Positions 14,757 to 23,443 of a DNA stretch of 64,000 nt are shown here, in pieces. Positions within the stretch are counted from its first letter, which is position 1. Every line of letters begins with the position of its first letter. The DNA is taken from the NCBI GenBank assembly GCA_964575185.1, contig CAZNPW010000010.1:4123-68122 (forward strand), in the 5' to 3' direction. The position numbers and the translations under genes are program-made. The notes under the pieces are model-generated. The model was given only the letters and a program-made list of their open reading frames with translations. It did no database searches and had not been told where the DNA came from. Source of the DNA: CAZNPW01 sp964575185. GTDB taxonomy: Bacteria > Pseudomonadota > Alphaproteobacteria > Rhodobacterales > Rhodobacteraceae.

Positions 14757-15832
14757 GTGACACCGACACCCCTTCCCCGGACGACGCGACGCGGGTGCGG
14801 CCCGTGGCCGACCCCGTGGCCGACCCCGTGACAGAGCCGGTGCCCGACCCCGTCACAGAGCCGGTGGCCGCCCCGCCGCCGCGCCGTGGCGGGGGCGTGC
14901 TTCTGGTGCTGGGCGGGGCGGTGGCGGCGGTGCTGGGCTATGGCCTCGCGCAGGTCGTGCCCGACGGCTGGCCCTTGCCCGACGGCGGCGCGCTGACCCG
15001 GGGGCAGGCCGAGCTGGCGCAGCGGCTGACCGCCGCCGAGTCGGCTTTGGCCGACAGCGCGGCGCGGGCGGCGGATCTGCAGGCCTCGCTCGACGCGCTG
15101 GCGCAGAGCGTGGCGAACCTGCCCGCCGCCCCTGCGGCCCCCGACCTGACCCCACTGGAAGGGCGGCTGTCGACGCTCGAGACGCAGGTGCAGGGGATTG
15201 CGACGCTGCCTGCCGGGGATGGACCGGCGAATGCGGCGCTGGCGGCGCAGGTGGCATCGCTGCAGGCCGAGGTGCAGCGGCTGGCGGCGGCACCCGCCGC
15301 ACCCGTCGCCGATACCGCAGCGATCACCGCCGCCGTCGCCGAGGCGCAGGCGGGGGCCGAGGCCCTGCGCCGGGCGGGCGCGATCGACCGCGTGGCCGCC
15401 GCGCTGCAGACGGGCGGTGCCTACGCCGACGCGCTCGCCGCGCTGGGCGAGGTGCCGGCGGAGCTGTCGGGCCCGGCGGCCACGGGCGTCGCGACCGATG
15501 CGGCGCTGCTGGACGCCTTCCCCGAGGCCGCCCGCGCCGCGCTGGCGGCGGTTGCGACGGAGGACGCGCGGGCCGGCGGCTGGGGCGACCGGGCGCTCGC
15601 CTTCCTGCAGATGCAGACCGGGGCGCGGTCGGTGACCGCGCGCGACGGGACGACCCCCGACGCGATCCTGTCGCGCGCCGAGGCCGCGCTGCGCGAGGGG
15701 CGGCTGGCCGATGCGGTGGCCGAGGTGCAGGCGCTGCCGCCGCCGGCGCAGCCCGCGATGGCGGACTGGCTGGCGCAGGCGCAGGCGACGCTCGCGGCCC
15801 GCGCGGCGCTGGCCGGGCTGCTGGGGGGCTGA
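14753..15832 (+). CDS. Mitofilin (Mic60)-like inner-membrane protein
   Basis: A 359-residue protein: short cytoplasmic N-terminus rich in PV repeats (about 17-40), one membrane helix (about 47-67), a coiled coil (about 78-150), and a C-terminal helical domain with the mitofilin signature region (RAEAALREGRLADAVAEVQALP). In alphaproteobacteria Mic60 homologues lie between hemD and hemY and shape intracytoplasmic membranes and the envelope. It overlaps hemD (ATGA) and is followed 1 bp later by hemY. Confidence 0.82.
   Translation: MSDTDTPSPDDATRVRPVADPVADPVTEPVPDPVTEPVAAPPPRRGGGVLLVLGGAVAAVLGYGLAQVVPDGWPLPDGGALTRGQAELAQRLTAAESALADSAARAADLQASLDALAQSVANLPAAPAAPDLTPLEGRLSTLETQVQGIATLPAGDGPANAALAAQVASLQAEVQRLAAAPAAPVADTAAITAAVAEAQAGAEALRRAGAIDRVAAALQTGGAYADALAALGEVPAELSGPAATGVATDAALLDAFPEAARAALAAVATEDARAGGWGDRALAFLQMQTGARSVTARDGTTPDAILSRAEAALREGRLADAVAEVQALPPPAQPAMADWLAQAQATLAARAALAGLLGG
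14800..14870 (+). repeat. Short in-frame repeat encoding VADPV/TEPV units
   Basis: Imperfect tandem copies of GTGGCCGACCCC and GTGACAGAGCCGGTG-like units code for the Pro/Val-rich N-terminal tail of the mitofilin-like protein. Confidence 0.7.
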
Positions 15833-15833
15833 G

Positions 15834-17264
15834 ATGCTCTGGTCGCTTCTGAAGGTCCTGGTTTTCGTCCTGGTCATCGCGGGCCTCGCGCTCGCGGGCG
15901 GCTGGCTGGCCGAGACGGCCGAGGGCCTGCGGATGGTCGTGGCGGGCACCGAGCTGACGCTCGGCCCGGTGCAGGCGATCGTCGCGCTGCTGCTGCTCGC
16001 GCTGGCGCTGTGGCTGGTGCTCAAGCTCGCCGGGCTGGTCGTGGCGACGATCCGCTTCCTGTCGGGCGACGAGACCGCGATCAGCCGCTATTTCGACCGC
16101 AACCGCGAGCGCAAGGGCGTGGACGCGATGGGGCAGTCGCTGGTGGCGCTGGCGGCGGGCGAGGGGCGGGTGGCGCTGGCACGGGCCGAGAAGGCCGCGC
16201 GCTACCTCGACCGGCCCGAGGCGACGCAGGTGCTGGTGGCGCAGGCGGCGCTGGCGGCGGGCAACACGACGCGGGCCGGGCAGGCCTATCGCGCGATGCT
16301 GGCCGCGCCCGAGACGCGGTTCGTGGGCATCCGCGGGCTGATGCAGCAGAAGCTGGCCGAGGGCGACACGGCGACCGCGCTGAAGCTCGCCGAGAAGGCC
16401 GTGGCGCTAAAGCCGCGCCATGCCGACACGCAGGCGACGCTGCTGAAGCTGCAGCAGGAACGCAAGGACTGGTCGGGCGCGCGGTCGACGCTCGGGGCGC
16501 AGCTGAAGGCCGGGGCGCTGCCGAAGGACGTCTATCGCCGCCGCGACGCGGTGCTGGCGCTGCAGCAGGCGAAGGGTGTCTTCGAGGAGGGCGCGAGCAT
16601 CGAGGCGCGCGAGGCCGCCATCGCGGCGAACCGGCAGTCGCCCGACCTGATCCCCGCCGCCGCCATGGCCGCGCGCGCGCTGGCCGACAAGGGCGACCGC
16701 AAGGGCGCGACGCGCGTCATCAAGAAGGCCTGGTCGGTGATGCCGCACCCCGATCTCGCCGCCGCCTTCGCCGACATCGAGCCGGATGAAACCCCGGCGC
16801 GGCGGATCAAGCGGTTCCGCGAGCTGATCGGCCGCGACCAGGGCGAGGAAGCGATGCTGACGCTGGCCGAGCTGCACATCGCCGACGAGGACTTTCCGGC
16901 GGCGCGGCGGGCGATGGGCGACATCGCGGCGCGGCATCCGACGCGCCGGGCGATGGCGCTGATGGCCGCGATCGCGCGGGGCGAGGGGGAGGACGATCAG
17001 GTGGTGCGCGGCTGGCTCGCCCGGGCGGTCACCGCGCCGCGGGGGCCGCAGTGGGTGTGCAACACCTGCCACGCCGTCCACGCGACCTGGGCCCCGATCT
17101 GCGACAACTGCGGCGGATTCGATACCCTGGCCTGGACCGAACCGGCCGAGACGGCGGCCGACCCCGCGCGCGGGGCGGCGGTGCTGCCGCTGATCGTGGG
17201 CAAGCCCGCCGCGCCGGTGGTGGAGGACGGCGTCGACGCCAGGGTCGTGCGCGACCCCGCGTGA
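15834..17264 (+). CDS. hemY: HemY-type TPR membrane protein
   Basis: A 476-residue protein with two N-terminal membrane helices (about 4-27 and 42-68) and the HemY_N region, then a long TPR-like helical domain in the cytoplasm or membrane surface. This proteobacterial HemY is linked to haem metabolism by its fixed place after hemD and is not the Gram-positive oxidase of that name. The C-terminus carries two CxxC pairs (WVCNTCHAVHATWAPICDNCGG), a zinc-ribbon-like knuckle. It is last in the hemD-mitofilin-hemY run. Confidence 0.87.
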   Translation: MLWSLLKVLVFVLVIAGLALAGGWLAETAEGLRMVVAGTELTLGPVQAIVALLLLALALWLVLKLAGLVVATIRFLSGDETAISRYFDRNRERKGVDAMGQSLVALAAGEGRVALARAEKAARYLDRPEATQVLVAQAALAAGNTTRAGQAYRAMLAAPETRFVGIRGLMQQKLAEGDTATALKLAEKAVALKPRHADTQATLLKLQQERKDWSGARSTLGAQLKAGALPKDVYRRRDAVLALQQAKGVFEEGASIEAREAAIAANRQSPDLIPAAAMAARALADKGDRKGATRVIKKAWSVMPHPDLAAAFADIEPDETPARRIKRFRELIGRDQGEEAMLTLAELHIADEDFPAARRAMGDIAARHPTRRAMALMAAIARGEGEDDQVVRGWLARAVTAPRGPQWVCNTCHAVHATWAPICDNCGGFDTLAWTEPAETAADPARGAAVLPLIVGKPAAPVVEDGVDARVVRDPA

Positions 17265-17297
17265 GGTCCGGTCGGGGCCGTCACGCCGCAGCCGCGG

Positions 17298-18287
17298 TCA
17301 CAGCCCCGCTTCCAGCATGCCCTTGATGGCAAGGCAATTGGTCAGCGAGGTCGCGAGGACGTCGATGGTGTCCGTCCGCAGCGCCCCGAGGATGGCCATG
17401 GCCTTGCTTGGTTCCGAAGCGACGGCGATCGTGGTCGAGGTGCGCTGCAGGTCTTCGCGCGTCAGGCCGATGACCCGTCCGCCGAGGGCGTCGTTGCACG
17501 GCGTTCCGGAAGCGTCGAAGAAGTCGTAGCCCATCAGGTCGCCGACGACCTTGGCGTCCTGCGCCTTCTGCAGTTCCTCGCGCGAGAACCAGCCCATGCG
17601 CGACATGTGACTGTCCGGCCCGAGGTCGCCGATGCCGACCAGCGCGAAATCGGCGCTGCGCGCGAGGTTCAGGGTGCGGCGCACCGTGGCGTTGCGCATC
17701 AGACTTTCCCGCAGGTCGGCCTCGGGCACGTAGGCGGGTGCATAGAGGGTGACGGCGTTGCCGCCGAACCGCCGCGCGAGATTCCGGCAGATATGGTCGG
17801 CATTGCCTTCGGACCCGGCCTCGGCGGCCCCTCCGCTGGCCGATACGAAGGTCAGCGAGTGAAAGGTGCGCGACGCCTGGTTCTCGGCCACGGCAGCGAC
17901 GTTCCGCCCCATGCCGACGGCGACGATCAGGTTTTCGCGCAGGTTGGATTCGAGGAAGTGGGTGACGGTCATCGCGACATTGCGCCGCTGCTGGTCGGCC
18001 GACTGCGAGTCGGGCGAGACGAGCAGGTGCTTCAGCCCGAACCGGTCGCAAAGCTCGCGTTCCAGCGCGCGGGTCTGGGTGGAATGGAACCGGACGCGGA
18101 TTTCGACGAGGCCGGCCTCCTCGGCCTCCTTCAGCATGCGGTTGACCTTCATGCGCGACAGGTCGAGCGCCCGCGCGATGCTGTCCTGGGTCTCGCCCGC
18201 GATGTAGTAGCGCCGCGCGATCTCGGCCAGCAGGCCGTGCCCGGGCGTATCCAGGCGGGTCGCATCCGAACTGCCGGGCGCGGACAA
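17298..18287 (-). CDS. SorC/DeoR-type sugar-responsive transcription regulator
   Basis: About 329 residues. The N-terminal helix-turn-helix is YYIAGETQDSIARALDLSRMKVNRML, followed by the large SorC effector domain (VAVGMGRNVAAVA, FVSASGG, and ADFALVGIGDLG). Such proteins sense a phosphorylated sugar or polyol. No ATG is available; I take TTG at 18287 with GAGG upstream. It is 16 bp downstream of the RpiB-like gene, in one operon divergent from the transporter. The Brucella erythritol regulator EryD belongs to this class, which fits the tetritol guess. Confidence 0.85.
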   Translation of the reverse strand: MSAPGSSDATRLDTPGHGLLAEIARRYYIAGETQDSIARALDLSRMKVNRMLKEAEEAGLVEIRVRFHSTQTRALERELCDRFGLKHLLVSPDSQSADQQRRNVAMTVTHFLESNLRENLIVAVGMGRNVAAVAENQASRTFHSLTFVSASGGAAEAGSEGNADHICRNLARRFGGNAVTLYAPAYVPEADLRESLMRNATVRRTLNLARSADFALVGIGDLGPDSHMSRMGWFSREELQKAQDAKVVGDLMGYDFFDASGTPCNDALGGRVIGLTREDLQRTSTTIAVASEPSKAMAILGALRTDTIDVLATSLTNCLAIKGMLEAGL

Positions 18288-18303
18288 GCGGTGGTTCCTC
18301 GGT

Positions 18304-18759
18304 TCAGGGCCCCGTGGGCCGGGCGTTTTCGTACTGCACGATCCTGTCCACCTTCGGACCGGAGCGACCGCGTTCGAACGATGCGCCAAGGAATGACGAA
18401 ACGATGCTCTTTGCAAGCTCGGGCCCGATCACGCGCGCCCCGAGGCAGATGATCTGGGCGTCGTTGCTCTTCCGGGCGCGTTCGGCCGAATAGGTGTCAT
18501 GCGCCTGGGCCGCCCTGATGCCGTGCACCTTGTTCGCGCTGATGCAGACGCCGATCCCCGTGCCGCAGATGAGCACCGCGCGGTCGTGGTCGCCGCGCGC
18601 CACGGCACCGGCCACGGCAAAGGCGATGTCGGGATAGAGCGCGGTCTCGCCCGACCGGACCCCGAAATCCGTCACGTCGTGCCCGAGAGCCCCCACATGC
18701 GACGCAAGCAGCTCCTTCAGGTCGAATCCTGCCTCGTCGCAGCCGATTGCAACACGCAT
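18304..18759 (-). CDS. RpiB/LacAB-family sugar-phosphate isomerase
   Basis: A 151-residue aldose-ketose phosphate isomerase. VAIGCDEAGFDLKELL opens the fold and CGTGIGVCISANKV contains the catalytic Cys (about 65). The usual DHAG is DEAG here, so the His next to Asp is replaced by Glu, a hint of a substrate other than ribose-5-phosphate. Tetrulose-phosphate isomerases of erythritol/threitol pathways are RpiB-like. It sits first in an operon with the SorC-type regulator and faces a candidate operator 21 bp upstream. Confidence 0.83.
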   Translation of the reverse strand: MRVAIGCDEAGFDLKELLASHVGALGHDVTDFGVRSGETALYPDIAFAVAGAVARGDHDRAVLICGTGIGVCISANKVHGIRAAQAHDTYSAERARKSNDAQIICLGARVIGPELAKSIVSSFLGASFERGRSGPKVDRIVQYENARPTGP

Positions 18760-18780
18760 GAGCGCCTCCGTCGTCGCAGT

Positions 18781-18803
18781 CATATGAACGATGCACGTGC
18801 AAA
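18781..18803. promoter_or_regulatory. Candidate operator 1 of the polyol locus
   Basis: CATATG-N10-GTGCAAA, containing the perfect palindrome TGCACGTGCA (18792-18801). It lies 21 bp before the isomerase start. The same format recurs at 18951. Confidence 0.6.
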
Positions 18804-18950
18804 TGTCAATCTTGGGAGGGCCGATGTCTTCGGTCATGGCGGGGCAGTCATGACGAGAACCTGCATGGAACAGGGGTTTCGTTGGGGTATCCGGCGTTCC
18901 GGAGCCGGACTGCACATGCGCGGGCCGAAGGACGAGCTTGACTCGCGGAA

Positions 18951-18973
18951 CATATGCGCAGAGACTGTGCAAA
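18951..18973. promoter_or_regulatory. Candidate operator 2 of the polyol locus
   Basis: CATATG-N10-GTGCAAA in the same orientation as site 1 and exactly 170 bp from it, 18 bp before the transporter ATPase start. A TTGACT element (18938-18943) just upstream could be the -35. Confidence 0.6.
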
Positions 18974-18991
18974 AGCTTGACGGAGGGGGCG

Positions 18992-20473
18992 ATGCAGCCG
19001 AAGCTGCTGGACGTCGAGGGGGTGACCAAGTCGTTCGGCGGCGTCGCGGCCCTGTCGAACGCCCGCTTCGCGCTGGACCGCGGTTCGGTCCATGCCCTGT
19101 GCGGCGGCAACGGCGCGGGCAAGTCCACCCTTCTTTCCATCGTCATGGGCATCCAGACCCGCGACTCCGGGATCGTCCGGCGCGACGGGCGCGAGGTGAA
19201 CTTCCGCACCCCGCGCGAGGCGCTGGGCGCCGGCATCTCGATCATCGAGCAGGAGCTGAGCCCGGTTCCGGCGATGTCGGTCGCCGAGAACATCTTTCTC
19301 GGCCGCGAGCCGCTCGCCGGGTTCGGCCGCATCGACTTCCGCCGGATGAACGCGCGGGCGCAGGCGTTGCTGGACGATCTGCATTTCGCCATCGATGCGC
19401 GCACGCCGATGATGGACCTGAGCGTCGCGCAACTGCAACTGGTCGAGATCGCCCGGGCCCTCAGCCACGACGCCGAGGTCATCATCATGGACGAGCCGAC
19501 CTCGGCGCTCGGCGAGGCGGAGGCCGACCAGCTTTTCGCCGCGATCCGGACGCTGAAGGCCAAGGGCAAGGGCATCATCTACGTCAGCCACCGCCTGTCC
19601 GAAATCTTCCAGATCGCCGACACCTACACCGTGTTCCGCGACGGGGCCTTCGTCGCGAGCGGTCCCCTGGGGACGGTGAGCCGGGAAGCGCTGATCCAGA
19701 TGATCGTCGGACGCCCGCTGACCGAGGAGTTCGTCAAGACGAATGCCCCGGGCGAAGATGTCGTGCTGGCGGTCCGCGGCCTGAACTCGATCAACCGGGT
19801 CCGCGACGTGAGCTTCCATGTCCGCCGCGGCGAGATCCTCGCGATCTTCGGCCTTATGGGGTCGGGACGCAGCGAGATCTTCGAGCGGCTGTTCGGGCTT
19901 GTCGCCGACCGGGGGGGCGAGGTCGTGCTGGAGGGCCGCACGATCCGCCTGTCCTCTCCCGCCGAGGCCATCGGGCATGGCATGGCCTTCGTGACCGAGG
20001 ACCGCAAGGGCAGCGGTCTGGTGCTGTCGGCCAGCGTGCGCGACAACATCTGCATGGCGCACCTGCCGCACCTGGGCACCGGCCCGGTGATGAGCGGGCG
20101 GCGCGAAGCGATGTCGGCGCGGCAGATGATCGCGAGGTTCGGCATCAGGACGGCAAGCGACAGGCTCGAGGTGTCGGCGCTGTCGGGCGGCAACCAGCAG
20201 AAGGTGGTTCTGGGCAAGTGGTTCCTGACCGAGCCGAAGGTCCTGCTTCTGGACGAGCCGACGCGCGGCGTGGACGTGGGCGCAAAGCGCGAGATCTACC
20301 GCGTGATGTCCGATTTCGCGTCGGCCGGAGGGGCTGTGGTCATGATCTCGTCGGAGACCGACGAGGTTGTCGGGATGGCCGACCGCGCGGTCGTCATGCG
20401 CGACGGGCGCATTTCCGGCGAAGTGCCGCGCGCCGACCTGTCGGCCGACCGGCTTGTCCATCTGGCGGCGTGA
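18992..20473 (+). CDS. Sugar/polyol ABC importer ATPase (RbsA type)
   Basis: A 493-residue protein with two ABC cassettes, the ribose-type arrangement. Cassette 1 has Walker A GGNGAGKSTL (about 42), a diverged signature (DLSVAQLQLVEIARAL) and Walker B VIIMDEPTSAL. Cassette 2 has a degenerate first loop (FGLMGSGRSEI) but the signature LSGGNQQKVVLGKW and LLLDEPTRGVD. It energises uptake with the permease and binding protein that follow. The ATG at 18992 is preceded by GGAGGGGG. A candidate operator overlaps its promoter region. Confidence 0.93.
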   Translation: MQPKLLDVEGVTKSFGGVAALSNARFALDRGSVHALCGGNGAGKSTLLSIVMGIQTRDSGIVRRDGREVNFRTPREALGAGISIIEQELSPVPAMSVAENIFLGREPLAGFGRIDFRRMNARAQALLDDLHFAIDARTPMMDLSVAQLQLVEIARALSHDAEVIIMDEPTSALGEAEADQLFAAIRTLKAKGKGIIYVSHRLSEIFQIADTYTVFRDGAFVASGPLGTVSREALIQMIVGRPLTEEFVKTNAPGEDVVLAVRGLNSINRVRDVSFHVRRGEILAIFGLMGSGRSEIFERLFGLVADRGGEVVLEGRTIRLSSPAEAIGHGMAFVTEDRKGSGLVLSASVRDNICMAHLPHLGTGPVMSGRREAMSARQMIARFGIRTASDRLEVSALSGGNQQKVVLGKWFLTEPKVLLLDEPTRGVDVGAKREIYRVMSDFASAGGAVVMISSETDEVVGMADRAVVMRDGRISGEVPRADLSADRLVHLAA

Positions 20474-20501
20474 CGGGCGGGTGCGGGGAGAGGCCGATGT
20501 G

Positions 20502-21515
20502 ATGGAGACGCGGCAGACCGGTGCGCCGGGCGGCGAGGCGGACGCAGGGGGCCTGAAGCGCCTGGCCGTCCACGGCCAGCGATACGGCATCCTGGCCGCG
20601 CTGGTGCTGGTGTGCCTGGTGCTGGCGTTCGCCAACGAATACTTCCTGACCGGACGGAACATCACGAACATCCTGCGCCAGACGTCGATCAACGGCATCC
20701 TGGCGATCGGGATGACCTTCGTGATCCTGACCCGGGGCATCGACCTGTCGGTGGGGTCGGTCGTCGCGCTGGCCGGGATCGTGGCGGCGTCGCTGGCCAG
20801 CACGTCGGCGACGGCGTCGGTTGCGGGCGGGCCCTATCCGGCTGCGGTCGCGATCCTTGTCGGGCTCATGGTGGGCATGGCCTGCGGCGCGGTTTCGGGT
20901 GTCGTGGTGTCGCGGTTCGCCGTCCCGGCCTTCGTGGCGACGCTCGGGATGCTGTCCGCGGCCCGTGGCCTGACGTTGCTTTACGGCGGAGGCCGACCGG
21001 TGCCGGAGCTGACACCCGCGTTCCGGGTGATCGGCACGGGGGAGGTGGCGGGCATTCCCGTGCTGGTGCTCATCTTCGCGGCGGTGTTCCTGGCCGCCTG
21101 GTGGGTGCTGTCGGCCACCCGCTTCGGCCGCCACGTCTATGCCGCCGGCGGCAACCCCCATGCCGCCACCGTTTCGGGCATCAACGTCCGGCGCATCCGG
21201 TTTCTGGTCTACCTGATCTCGGGCGGCCTGGCGGGTCTTGCCGGAATGATGCTGGCCGCGCGGACCGGATCGGCGCTGCCGCAGGCCGGGATCGCCTACG
21301 AGCTTGATGCGATCGCCGCCGTGGTCATCGGCGGCACGAGCCTTGCCGGCGGTGTCGGCCGGGTGACCGGCACGCTGATCGGTGCGCTGCTGATCAGCGT
21401 CGTCAACAACGGCCTCGATCTGATGGGCGTCGAATCCTACTACCAGCAGGTCATCAAGGGCGTGCTGATCGTCGCGGCCGTCATGCTCGACCAGGCCCGC
21501 CATCGCCGCGAATGA
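20502..21515 (+). CDS. Sugar/polyol ABC importer permease (RbsC type)
   Basis: A 337-residue inner-membrane protein of the BPD_transp_2 family with about 8-10 membrane helices. Hallmarks are FLTGRNITNILRQTSINGILAIGMTFVIL, GIDLSVGSVVALAG, and the cytoplasmic coupling region GGNPHAATVSGINV. A GTG directly before the ATG is an alternative start; GGGGAGAGG lies upstream. It forms the channel for the transporter encoded by the flanking genes. Confidence 0.93.
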   Translation: METRQTGAPGGEADAGGLKRLAVHGQRYGILAALVLVCLVLAFANEYFLTGRNITNILRQTSINGILAIGMTFVILTRGIDLSVGSVVALAGIVAASLASTSATASVAGGPYPAAVAILVGLMVGMACGAVSGVVVSRFAVPAFVATLGMLSAARGLTLLYGGGRPVPELTPAFRVIGTGEVAGIPVLVLIFAAVFLAAWWVLSATRFGRHVYAAGGNPHAATVSGINVRRIRFLVYLISGGLAGLAGMMLAARTGSALPQAGIAYELDAIAAVVIGGTSLAGGVGRVTGTLIGALLISVVNNGLDLMGVESYYQQVIKGVLIVAAVMLDQARHRRE

Positions 21516-21573
21516 AGCGGCGGTGCCACATGCGAACGACGACCGTGCAACCATGGAAAGGGAGGAGCACACG

Positions 21574-22554
21574 ATGAGGAAGACCCTGCTTGCCGTTCTG
21601 GCGACCACCGCACTGACGATGCCCGCGCTGGCCCAGGAAAAGCTGAGGATCGGGGCCGCCGTCTATGGCCTGAACGCCGAGTTCATGCAGATCTGGTCGG
21701 CCGCGCTCGAGCAGCACCCGGCCGTCAAGGACGGTCTCGTCGAACTGACGATCTTCGACGGCCGCTACGACGCGCTTGTCCAGCAGGAACAGTTCGACAC
21801 CATGATCGCGCAGGATTTCGACGCGATCATCTTCGTGCCGATCGACATCGAGGCGGGTGCCGCCGCCGTCGAGGCGGCCGCCGCCGCGGGGATCCCGGTC
21901 GTGGGGTCGAACACCCGCGTCAACAGCGACAAGCTGACGTCCTATGTCGGGTCGGACGATGTCCAGTCCGGCTACATGGAGGCCAAGTATGTCCTGGACA
22001 AGATCGGCTGCACGGGCGAGGTCGTCACCATCGAAGGCCCGATCGGCCAGTCGGCGCAGATCAGCCGTCTCGAGGGCAACATGAAGGCGCTTGCCGAGTG
22101 CCCCGAGGTCAAGGTGGTCGAGCAGCAGACCGCCAACTGGTCGCGTGCCGAGGCGCAGACGCTGATGGAAAACTGGCTGACCGCGAACCCGGGGGTGATC
22201 GACGGCATCATCGGCCAGAACGACGAGATGGCGCTTGGGGCGATCGAGGCGATCAGGGCGGCCGGGCTGAACCCGCAGGACTTCGCGATCGCGGGGATCG
22301 ACGGCATCACCGACGCGCTGAGGTCGGTCAAGGCCGGTGACATGGCGTCGATCCTGCAGGATGCCCGCGCCCAGGCCCAGGGCGCGCTGGATGTCGCGGT
22401 CAAGGCGGTGAAGCCCGACTACGAGCCGATGTCGGACATCTGGAAGGTCTATACCGACATGCCGTGGAATGGCGGAGCCGACGCGGAATACAACGTTCCC
22501 TGGACCCCGGTGACCGCCGAGAACGTCGACGCGCTGCTTGCCATGCGCCAGTGA
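21574..22554 (+). CDS. Periplasmic sugar/polyol-binding protein (RbsB-like)
   Basis: A 326-residue protein with a Sec signal peptide (MRKTLLAVLATTALTMPALA, cut before QEKL). The Peripla_BP_4 fold follows (FDAIIFVPIDIEAGAAAVEAA, AGIPVVGSNTRV, GIIGQNDEMALGAIEA). It delivers substrate to the permease. The hinge region NDEMALGAIEA and AGIDG are typical of ribose-class proteins; the ligand cannot be read. GGAGGAG precedes the ATG. It is third in the transporter operon. Confidence 0.93.
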   Translation: MRKTLLAVLATTALTMPALAQEKLRIGAAVYGLNAEFMQIWSAALEQHPAVKDGLVELTIFDGRYDALVQQEQFDTMIAQDFDAIIFVPIDIEAGAAAVEAAAAAGIPVVGSNTRVNSDKLTSYVGSDDVQSGYMEAKYVLDKIGCTGEVVTIEGPIGQSAQISRLEGNMKALAECPEVKVVEQQTANWSRAEAQTLMENWLTANPGVIDGIIGQNDEMALGAIEAIRAAGLNPQDFAIAGIDGITDALRSVKAGDMASILQDARAQAQGALDVAVKAVKPDYEPMSDIWKVYTDMPWNGGADAEYNVPWTPVTAENVDALLAMRQ

Positions 22555-22663
22555 CCCGGCTCTGATGGCAACGCGGGACGCGCGCACAGGCAGCGTCGTC
22601 CCGCGTCCGCCTCTGCCCGGCCCGAGACGCCGAAACCGACAGGACGAAGGACAACGCAAGGCC

Positions 22664-23425
22664 ATGACCGGGGCAGACCTGAACCACGAGTCCGCGCTTG
22701 CCGGAAAGGCGGCGATCATTGCCGGAGGTGCATCCGGGATCGGGGCGGCGATCGCCGCTGCATTTGCGGCCCGGGGGGCGCGGGTCGCGATCCTCGATCT
22801 CGACGCCGCCGCCGCCGCGCGTTCGGCAGCCCGCCATCCCGGCGCGATGTCCGTCGCCTGCAACGTGGCGGACCCGGCGGGTGTCGAAGCTGCCGTGGCC
22901 GCCGTCGAGACGGCCTTCGGGCGGATCGACATCCTCGTCAACTCGGCCGGTATCGTCGATCTGGCCCCGGCCGAAGACATCGGCCTGAAGGCCTGGCAGC
23001 GGACGCTCGACATCAACCTGACGGGCAGCTTCCTCGTCGCGCAGGCGGTGGGGCGGCGCATGATCGCCGCGGGCGGGGGGGCGATCATCAACATGGCGTC
23101 GCAGGCCGGGTCGGTCGCGATCGAGGGCCATGTCGCCTACTGCGCCTCGAAGTTCGGCGTGATCGGGCTGACCAAGACGCTGGCGATCGAATGGGGACGG
23201 CACGGCATCACCGTGAACGCGATCTCGCCCACGGTGGTGCTGACCGAGCTGGGCCGGGCGGCCTGGGACGGCCCCCGGGGCGAGGCGATGAAGGCCCAGA
23301 TCCCGACGGGGCGGTTTGCCGAACCCGAGGAGATAGCGGCCGCAGCGGTGTTCCTTGCCTCGCCGGGCGCGAGAATGGTCAACGGGGCCGACCTCGTCGT
23401 CGATGGCGGCTTCACCGCAAAGTAA
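22664..23425 (+). CDS. SDR dehydrogenase, probable polyol dehydrogenase
   Basis: A 253-residue classical short-chain dehydrogenase. Nucleotide motif GGASGIG (21-27), D45 after the second strand (favours NAD), NSAG (93-96), catalytic S146, Y159 and K163 (YCASK). Context with an importer, DhaK/DhaL and an RpiB-like isomerase suggests oxidation of an imported polyol to a ketose, like the threitol dehydrogenases of mycobacterial tetritol pathways. Substrate assignment is inference. Confidence 0.88.
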   Translation: MTGADLNHESALAGKAAIIAGGASGIGAAIAAAFAARGARVAILDLDAAAAARSAARHPGAMSVACNVADPAGVEAAVAAVETAFGRIDILVNSAGIVDLAPAEDIGLKAWQRTLDINLTGSFLVAQAVGRRMIAAGGGAIINMASQAGSVAIEGHVAYCASKFGVIGLTKTLAIEWGRHGITVNAISPTVVLTELGRAAWDGPRGEAMKAQIPTGRFAEPEEIAAAAVFLASPGARMVNGADLVVDGGFTAK

Positions 23426-23443
23426 CGGGCCCGGAGGGACGAG

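Noticed and set aside
18867..18883. GGAAC followed by CGTT upstream of the transporter
   Set aside because: Spacing is only 8 bp, far from 16-17.
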